DNA from: Caulobacter sp. RHG1
GTDB lineage: Bacteria; Pseudomonadota; Alphaproteobacteria; Caulobacterales; Caulobacteraceae
Assembly: GCF_013181195.1 (NCBI RefSeq)
Contig: NZ_SMZP01000004.1
Location: 186,001-250,000, forward strand
DNA: 64,000 nt
Direction: 5' to 3'
The notes beneath the pieces were generated by a model. That model ran no database searches. It saw only the letters and a program-made list of their open reading frames with translations, and had not been told where the DNA came from. A program made the position numbers and the translations under genes. Shown piece after piece: positions 58,887 to 64,000 of this stretch. Every line of letters starts with the position of its first letter. The stretch's first letter is position 1.

Positions 58887-59741
58887 TCAGCTCGCCTTCT
58901 TCCGCGCAGGCGCTTTGGCCGTAGTCTTCGCGGCGGGCTTTTTCGCCGTCTTCCCCGCCGGCGCCTTGCCCAGGCTGCTGCGTAGCGCCTCCATCAGATC
59001 CACCACGTTGGTGTCCTCGGGCTGTTCCGGCGCCGCCACCTTCCGTCCCTTGCCCTTCTGCTTTTCCTTGATCAGGGCGCGCAGGGCGTCTTCGTAGCGG
59101 TCGTTGAACTGCTCGGGATCGAACGGGCCTTCCTTCTGCTCGATGATCTTCTGGGCGATCTGGATCATCGCCGCGTCGGGCTTCTTGTTCGGAATGGCGT
59201 CGAAATAGGTCGCCGCGTCGCGCACCTCGCGCTGGCTGCGCAGAGTCCAGGCGACCATGCCCTCTTCGCGCGGCTCGATGGCCAGCAGGCGCTCACGCTG
59301 GTGCATGACCACCCGGGCCAAAGCCACCTGGCCGGCCTTGGTCATGGCCTCGCGGATCACGGCATAGGCCTCGGCGGCCAGCTTGCCGTCAGGAACCAGG
59401 AAGTACGGATTGTCCCAATAGAGCCGGTCGATGTCGGTGGCGGGAACGAAGCGCTCGATATCGATGGTGCGGGTGCTTTCCAGGCGGACGCTGTCGATCT
59501 CGTCCTGGGTCACGACCACGTACTGGCCCTTCTCGTATTCGTAGCCCTTGACGATGTCGGCGCGTTCGATGGGGCCCAGGTCCGGATCGGTCGGGATCAT
59601 CCGGATGCGGTTGTGGGTCTTCTTGTGCAGCATGTTGAAATGCACGTCGCCGCGCGAGTCTGTGGCGGTGTAGAGCGCGACGGGGCAGGTCACGAGCGAA
59701 AGGCGCAAGTGGCCCTGCCAGGTGGGGCGGCCGGCGGCCAT
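58887..59741 (-). CDS. ku: Ku DNA end-binding protein
   Basis: A 284-residue bacterial Ku homodimer subunit: TWQGHLRLSLVTCPVALYTAT, MLHKKTHNRIRMIPTDPDLG, KGYEYEKGQYVVVTQDEIDSV and the helical YFDAIPNKKPDAAMIQIAQKIIEQKEGPFDPEQFNDRYEDALRALI. The Lys/Ala-rich tail (TAKKPAAKTTAKAPARKKAS) is the DNA-sliding extension of many Ku proteins. It recruits LigD to DNA ends. Confidence 0.96.
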   Translation of the reverse strand: MAAGRPTWQGHLRLSLVTCPVALYTATDSRGDVHFNMLHKKTHNRIRMIPTDPDLGPIERADIVKGYEYEKGQYVVVTQDEIDSVRLESTRTIDIERFVPATDIDRLYWDNPYFLVPDGKLAAEAYAVIREAMTKAGQVALARVVMHQRERLLAIEPREEGMVAWTLRSQREVRDAATYFDAIPNKKPDAAMIQIAQKIIEQKEGPFDPEQFNDRYEDALRALIKEKQKGKGRKVAAPEQPEDTNVVDLMEALRSSLGKAPAGKTAKKPAAKTTAKAPARKKAS

Positions 59742-59768
59742 GGGCGTTCTCCTCCGTGGAGCTTTGGG

Positions 59769-60800
59769 TCAGGCTTGCGCGCACGAGGCCTTCGCGGCCT
59801 CCAGGAAGCGGATAACGGCCAACTCGAAGGCGCGCTCCGAGCGGCCGGCCTTCAACGGCAATGTCCCTTGCTGGTAGGCCTCCAGCACCAGCGGATGGAT
59901 GTACGAGCCACGGCAGACCGCGGCGGTGTTGCCCAGCAGGCCCGCCACCGCCTTGACGCAGGTGTTGACGTTGCGTTTGGCCTCGGTGGCGCTGCCGGCC
60001 TTGGGGATGAGACACAGCGCTCGCGCCGCCGCCAGGGTGCCGGCCCAGGTGCGGAAGTCCTTGGCGGAGAAGTCATCGCCGATCGCGGCGCGGATATAGG
60101 CGTTGACGTCGGCGCTCTCGATCGCCCGGCGCTGGCCGTTGTCGTCCAGATACTGGAAGAGGCGCTGGCCGGGCACGTCCTGGCAGGCCTTGACGATGCG
60201 GGCCAGCCGCCGGTCGCGAAAGCCGGTGGTGTGTACCTTGCCGCTCTTGCCCTTGAACTGGAACGTGCCGCCCACGCTGGACAGCTTGGCGTGGCGGTCG
60301 CGCAGGGTGGTCAGGCCGAAGCTCTTGTTGGCCTGAGCGTATTCCTCGTTGCCGACGCGGATCAGGGTCAGCTCCATCAGCCGGATCACCGCGGCGATGA
60401 CCTTTTCGCGGGGCAGGCCGCGGCGGGCCAAGTCCTTTTCGACCCGATCGCGTAGCCGGGGCAGGGCGCGGCCGAAGGCGATCATGCGGCCGAACTTCAG
60501 GCCGTCCCGGTCGCGCCGCCAGGCCTCGTGATAACGATACTGCTTGCGGCCCTTCTGGTCGCGGCCGGTCGCCTGGATATGGCCGCGCGGCGAGGGGCAG
60601 ATCCAGACATGGGTCCAGGCCGGCGGGATGGCCAGCATGCGGATGCGTTCGAGGGCGTCGGCGTCGGTGACGCGGCCGCCGTCGGGATCGCGATAGTCGA
60701 AGCCGTCGCCAGCCTTGATCCTCGCCAGCCCAGGGTCGTCGTCGTTGACGTACGCCAGGCCTGGGGTCGTCACCGGAAAATCAATCGTGTCGCGCGGCAT
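59769..60800 (-). CDS. DNA topoisomerase IB
   Basis: A 343-residue poxvirus-like topoisomerase. DNA-binding region (WTHVWICPSPRGHIQATGRDQKGRKQYRYHEAWRRDRDGLKF), catalytic Arg/Lys/His region with VGNEEYAQANKSFGLTTLRDRHAKL and KDFRTWAGTLAAARAL, and nucleophile Tyr in the CRGSYIHPLVLEAY motif. Relaxes supercoils by single-strand nicking. It lies 27 bases upstream of ku on the same strand, so it is probably co-transcribed with it. Confidence 0.94.
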   Translation of the reverse strand: MPRDTIDFPVTTPGLAYVNDDDPGLARIKAGDGFDYRDPDGGRVTDADALERIRMLAIPPAWTHVWICPSPRGHIQATGRDQKGRKQYRYHEAWRRDRDGLKFGRMIAFGRALPRLRDRVEKDLARRGLPREKVIAAVIRLMELTLIRVGNEEYAQANKSFGLTTLRDRHAKLSSVGGTFQFKGKSGKVHTTGFRDRRLARIVKACQDVPGQRLFQYLDDNGQRRAIESADVNAYIRAAIGDDFSAKDFRTWAGTLAAARALCLIPKAGSATEAKRNVNTCVKAVAGLLGNTAAVCRGSYIHPLVLEAYQQGTLPLKAGRSERAFELAVIRFLEAAKASCAQA

Positions 60801-60862
60801 GTCGCCAGCCCTCCGATCCGTCTTCGGATCAACGGAGCGCGAGAGGGCCGGTTCCGGGCATG

Positions 60863-60893
60863 AAAAAAGGCTTCGAGGCGAGCCCGAAGCCTT
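60863..60893 (-). terminator. Terminator of the XRE regulator gene
   Basis: Read on the minus strand: AAGGCTTCG and CGAAGCCTT arms (60893-60885 and 60875-60867) followed by TTTT. It lies 28 bases after the regulator stop. Confidence 0.8.
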
Positions 60894-60920
60894 CATCCAT
60901 TCTGAGTTGGAGATTGCGCC

Positions 60921-61328
60921 CTAGGGGGCGTCGTCGTCCACCATGGCGCGCACCAGATCCACGACCCGGCGGCGCAGGCGGCGGTCGTCGAGGCGCGGGA
61001 ACAGGCTCGCCAGCTCCAGGCCCTCCGGGGTCGAGACGAACTCGGTCATGCGCTGGGCGAAGCCGTCGTCCAGGCCGCCGTCGGTGTCTTCCAGGCCTTC
61101 GAAGAAGTACGAGACCGGAGCCTGCAGAAGCTTGGCGGCGTCATACAGTTTGCTGGCGCTGATGCGGTTGGCGCCGCGCTCGTATTTCTGGATCTGCTGG
61201 AAGGTGATGCCCAGCGCGTCGGCGACCTGGGTCTGGCTGAGGCCCATCATCTTGCGACGAATTCTCAGCCGGGCTCCCACGTACAGATCAACGGGGTGGG
61301 CCGCTTCGGCTGCGGGTCGATCGTTCAT
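60921..61328 (-). CDS. XRE-family HTH regulator
   Basis: A 135-residue protein with N-terminal HTH (ARLRIRRKMMGLSQTQVADALGITFQQIQKYERGANRISASKLYDAAKLL) and a C-terminal helical part (FAQRMTEFVSTPEGLELASLF). The type is widespread in alphaproteobacteria with several copies per genome. Target unknown. Divergent from the ThiO-like gene. Confidence 0.9.
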   Translation of the reverse strand: MNDRPAAEAAHPVDLYVGARLRIRRKMMGLSQTQVADALGITFQQIQKYERGANRISASKLYDAAKLLQAPVSYFFEGLEDTDGGLDDGFAQRMTEFVSTPEGLELASLFPRLDDRRLRRRVVDLVRAMVDDDAP

Positions 61329-61541
61329 CCGCCTCTATTCCATCAAGCGCCGCCGTGCGGCTCTAACATATGCGTTAACGGATATGCCTCAGCTTGGCTG
61401 CATCGTCACGTGCTGCACATGCACAGATCGGGTCTTCCCGTCCAGGCGGCGCAAGGGGTTTCCCGCGACCTGGGATGGATTTGCGCCGCTTAGGGATCGC
61501 ACGGGGTTGACGTTCGGGACCTCGGGGAGTGTGTGCGCGCC

Positions 61542-62555
61542 ATGACAGTTCAATCGGGCGTACGTGTCGCCGTGGCTGGGGCCGGGGCGTTTGGATCGGC
61601 AGTGGCGCTGCGGCTGGCGCGAGGCGGCGCGGACGTGACCGTGTTCGATCCTGCGCCGCCTGGCCAGAACGCCTCGGGCGTGGCCGCGGGTATGCTGGCC
61701 CCGGTCAGCGAGGCGCTGTTCGACCCCGCATCACGCGACCACCTGGATGTGATGCGTCGCGCCCGCGACCTGTGGCCGGCCTTCGCCGACAGCCTGGGAA
61801 TCGCGCTGGGTTTGGCCGGGGTGCGAATCCAGGGCTCGGACGCCTGGCGCGGCGAAGTCGAGGCCAAGCTGCGCGACCTGGGCGTTCCCGTCACCGATCA
61901 CATCACCGAGGACTGGCGGATCGACGCTCTCGGTTCTCTGGCGGCGATGCGGGCGGCGGCCGAAAACGCCGGCGCGGCGTTCGAGCAGGCCGAGGTCACG
62001 GGCTTTGCGCCGGGGGCGCTGGACCTGGCCGACGGCCGCACCCTGGCGTTTGACGTGCTGGTGCTGGCTACGGGGCCCGGCGCGCGCGGGGGGCGTCTGG
62101 CGCCGGAGACCGCGGCCCTGGCGCCGGTGAAGGGCCAGATCCTGCGCGCGACGCCGCTCCAGACCGAGGAGACGGTGGTGCGTGGCGAGGGCGTCTACAT
62201 GGCCCCGGGTGAGCTGCTAGCCATTGGCGCCACCATGGAAGCGGACCGCGACGACCTGACGCCTGACGCCGAAGCGACGAGCACCTTGCGGGCGGCGGCG
62301 AAGGCGCTGCGACCGGACATGAATCTCGACGACGCGCGGGTCGATGTCGGGGTGCGGGCGACCACGCCGGATGGCCTGCCGCTGGTCGGCTGGAGCCGCG
62401 CGCCCGGCGTGCTGCTGGCTGTCGGCGCGCGGCGCAATGGCTGGCTGTTCGCGCCGCTTGTGGCCGACATGGCCGCAGCGTATCTGAATGGTGATAACCT
62501 GGGCCCCGACGCCGCCGCCATGGACGCGCGCCGTTTCGAGGAGCCTGAGACCTAA
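61542..62555 (+). CDS. thiO: ThiO-like FAD-dependent amine oxidase
   Basis: A 337-residue flavoprotein. Dinucleotide motif VAVAGAGAFGSAVALRLARGG, GVAAGMLAPVSEALFDPA, and the C-terminal VDVGVRATTPDGLPLVGWSRAPGVLLAVGARRNGWLFAPLVADMAA are glycine oxidase/ThiO features. It would oxidize glycine to the imine used for the thiazole of thiamine. No other thiamine gene is in the window and no TPP riboswitch was seen upstream, so a D-amino acid or sarcosine oxidase remains possible. ATG 61542 used; GTG 61533 is in frame. Confidence 0.75.
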   Translation: MTVQSGVRVAVAGAGAFGSAVALRLARGGADVTVFDPAPPGQNASGVAAGMLAPVSEALFDPASRDHLDVMRRARDLWPAFADSLGIALGLAGVRIQGSDAWRGEVEAKLRDLGVPVTDHITEDWRIDALGSLAAMRAAAENAGAAFEQAEVTGFAPGALDLADGRTLAFDVLVLATGPGARGGRLAPETAALAPVKGQILRATPLQTEETVVRGEGVYMAPGELLAIGATMEADRDDLTPDAEATSTLRAAAKALRPDMNLDDARVDVGVRATTPDGLPLVGWSRAPGVLLAVGARRNGWLFAPLVADMAAAYLNGDNLGPDAAAMDARRFEEPET

Positions 62556-62581
62556 GAAGCGCACGCAGGGGAGTAGGCCGG

Positions 62582-63745
62582 ATGTCCGGATTCTGGTTGA
62601 CCGACGAACAGGAAGCCATCCGCGAAGGCGTCGCCAAGGTCTGCGCGGCCTTCGACGACGAATACTGGCGCCGCACCGACGACACCGGAAACTTCCCCGA
62701 GGAATTCGTCGCCGCCATCGCTGAGGGCGGCTGGCTGGGCGTGGCCATGCCCGAGAGCGTTGGCGGGGCGGGCCTGGGCCTGACCGAGGCGGCGATCATG
62801 ATGCAGGCCGTGGCCCAGTCGGGCGCGGGCTTCTCGGGCGCCAGCGCCATCCACCTGAACATATTCGGTCCGATGCCGCTGCTGAAGTTCGGCAGCGACG
62901 CCCAGCGCGAGCGCCTGCTGCCGCGGCTGATCTCGGGCGAGGACAAGATGTGCTTCGCGGTGACCGAGCCCAATTCGGGCCTGGACACCTCCAGCCTGGA
63001 GACGCGGGCCGAGAAGGTCGACGGTGGCTATCGCCTGAACGGTCGCAAGATCTGGACCACCGGCGCCCAGCGGGCCAACAAGATCCTGATCATCGCGCGC
63101 ACCACGCCCAAGGATCAGTGCGCCAAGCCGACCCAGGGGCTGAGCCTGTTCTATACGGACCGCGCGGAGATCGAGGCCAAGCCGATCCCGAAGATGGGCC
63201 GCAAGGCCGTCGAATGTAACATGCTCTTCATCGAGGACCTGTTCGTCCCGGCCGGCGATCTGGTCGGCGAGGAGGGCAAGGGTTTCCAGTACCTGCTGCA
63301 CGGCCTGAACCCCGAGCGCGTGCTGTTCGCCGCCGAGGCCGTGGGCCTGGGCCGCGCGGCGCTGGCCAAGGCTGCGACCTACGCCAAGGAGCGCGTCGTG
63401 TTCGGCCGGCCGATCGGCCAGAACCAGGGCGTGGCCCATCCGCTGGCCAAGTCGTGGGCCGAGCTGGAGGCCGCCAATCTCCTGGCCTTCAAGGCCGCCG
63501 CCCTCTACGACGCGGGCAAGGACTGCGGGGCCGAAGCCAACGCCGCCAAGTATCTGGGCGCCGAGGCTGGCTTCCATGCCTGCGAGGCCTCTGTCCTGGC
63601 GCATGGGGGCATGGGCTACGCCAAGGAGTACGACGTCGAGCGCTATTTCCGCGAGTCGATGATCGCCCGCATCGCGCCGATCAGCCGCGAGATGATCCTG
63701 AACTTCATCGCCGAGCGCGTCCTGGGTCTGCCCAAGAGCTATTGA
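62582..63745 (+). CDS. Acyl-CoA dehydrogenase
   Basis: A 387-residue flavoenzyme: N-terminal helical domain (WLTDEQEAIREGVAKVCAAFDDEYWRR), middle domain (MCFAVTEPNSGLDTSSLETRAEKVDGGYRLNGRKIWTTGA) and C-terminal four-helix domain (RVVFGRPIGQNQGVAHPLAKSWAELEAANLL, HGGMGYAKEYDVERYFRESMIARIAPISREM). Oxidizes an acyl-CoA thioester, passing electrons to ETF. Chain preference is unknown. It starts 26 bases after the ThiO-like gene. Confidence 0.93.
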   Translation: MSGFWLTDEQEAIREGVAKVCAAFDDEYWRRTDDTGNFPEEFVAAIAEGGWLGVAMPESVGGAGLGLTEAAIMMQAVAQSGAGFSGASAIHLNIFGPMPLLKFGSDAQRERLLPRLISGEDKMCFAVTEPNSGLDTSSLETRAEKVDGGYRLNGRKIWTTGAQRANKILIIARTTPKDQCAKPTQGLSLFYTDRAEIEAKPIPKMGRKAVECNMLFIEDLFVPAGDLVGEEGKGFQYLLHGLNPERVLFAAEAVGLGRAALAKAATYAKERVVFGRPIGQNQGVAHPLAKSWAELEAANLLAFKAAALYDAGKDCGAEANAAKYLGAEAGFHACEASVLAHGGMGYAKEYDVERYFRESMIARIAPISREMILNFIAERVLGLPKSY

Positions 63746-63764
63746 ACGCGCTCGGCGGGAAGCG

Positions 63765-64000
63765 TCATGCCCCTGCGTTGAAGCGGATGGGGATGCGGAC
63801 GGTCGCGCCGTCGACCGCCTGGCCGTTCTCCATCTGCGGCTTCATCTTGAAGAAACGCGAGACTTTCAGGGCTGCGTCGCCGAAGCCTTCCTCGGTCGGG
63901 GTTTCCGACAGGACCGAGCAGTCGCGGACCGTGCCGTTGACCGCCACCACGCAGTTCAGGGTCGCCATGCCCGACAGGCCGCGCCGCTGGGCGCTTTCGG
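63765..64000 (-). CDS. TonB-like C-terminal domain protein (start outside the window)
   Basis: The last 77 codons of a minus-strand gene whose 5' part lies beyond the window. The visible part ([44 protein letters not shown]) parallels the C-terminal domain of the tonB product at 48168-48899, including the Cys pair and GFGDAALK. It may be a second TonB or a periplasmic TonB-domain protein. Confidence 0.8.
   Translation of the reverse strand, partial: ESAQRRGLSGMATLNCVVAVNGTVRDCSVLSETPTEEGFGDAALKVSRFFKMKPQMENGQAVDGATVRIPIRFNAGA

Noticed and set aside
61329..61541. TPP riboswitch before the ThiO-like gene
   Set aside because: No conserved CUGAGA and associated helices seen in the interval.

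Overview
The window is high-GC alphaproteobacterial chromosome, most likely Caulobacter or a close relative. Pointers are the many TonB-dependent receptors, the block murA - DUF2948 - hisD - UPF0262 - phosphatase-like - infA - maf - RNase E/G - yacG, and a tRNA-His without the extra 5' G. The species cannot be fixed from sequence alone. No insertion sequence, phage, CRISPR array or rRNA operon was seen.

Layout. (1) 1-9270: one end of a non-flagellar type III secretion (T3SS) locus. A histidine kinase, a FixJ/LuxR-type response regulator and SctQ, SctR, SctS, SctT are packed in one overlapping operon. It is followed by a protein with a DUF1521 (metal-induced self-cleaving) domain and, on the other strand, a LysM/muramidase-like protein with two small partners. 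Three transcription units share an 18-bp box, CTAGGG-N4-CCC-N2-ATG. (2) 9298-21302: an alginate utilization locus with TonB receptor, GntR/FCD regulator, PL6 and PL17 lyases, MFS transporter, SDR reductase and SGNH hydrolase, with three related AATTGGTTGAC sites. (3) 21361-23764: phenylalanine hydroxylation operon (phhA, SDR, phhB) with a divergent Lrp/AsnC regulator. (4) 23846-28643: TetR regulator, GST, TonB receptor and exported GST-like protein, with two identical 24-bp near-palindromes upstream of the first GST and the receptor. (5) 28535-35451: AraC regulator, FecI/FecR pair, exported cupin, exported alpha/beta hydrolase and an STN-type TonB receptor.

(6) 35451-36456: a less GC-rich interval with a small secreted peptide gene and tRNA-Thr. 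(7) 36546-46255: housekeeping block (murA to yacG) interrupted by a MarR/SnoaL pair and an NCS1 permease, ending at tRNA-Phe. (8) 46824-49124: exbB-exbD-tonB, which would energize the TonB receptors above, and tRNA-His. (9) 49327-51677: YfiR-family periplasmic protein overlapping a hybrid histidine kinase. (10) 51941-60800: hemerythrin and a DNA repair cluster: UdgX with a radical SAM partner, HU, an acidic protein with LigD, Ku and topoisomerase IB. (11) 60921-64000: XRE regulator, ThiO-like oxidase, acyl-CoA dehydrogenase and the end of a second TonB-like gene.

Functional links visible here: the TonB motor serves three receptors; the alginate locus runs from outer-membrane uptake through depolymerization to DEH reduction; LigD and Ku form the bacterial end-joining pair; and the T3SS operon carries its own two-component regulators.
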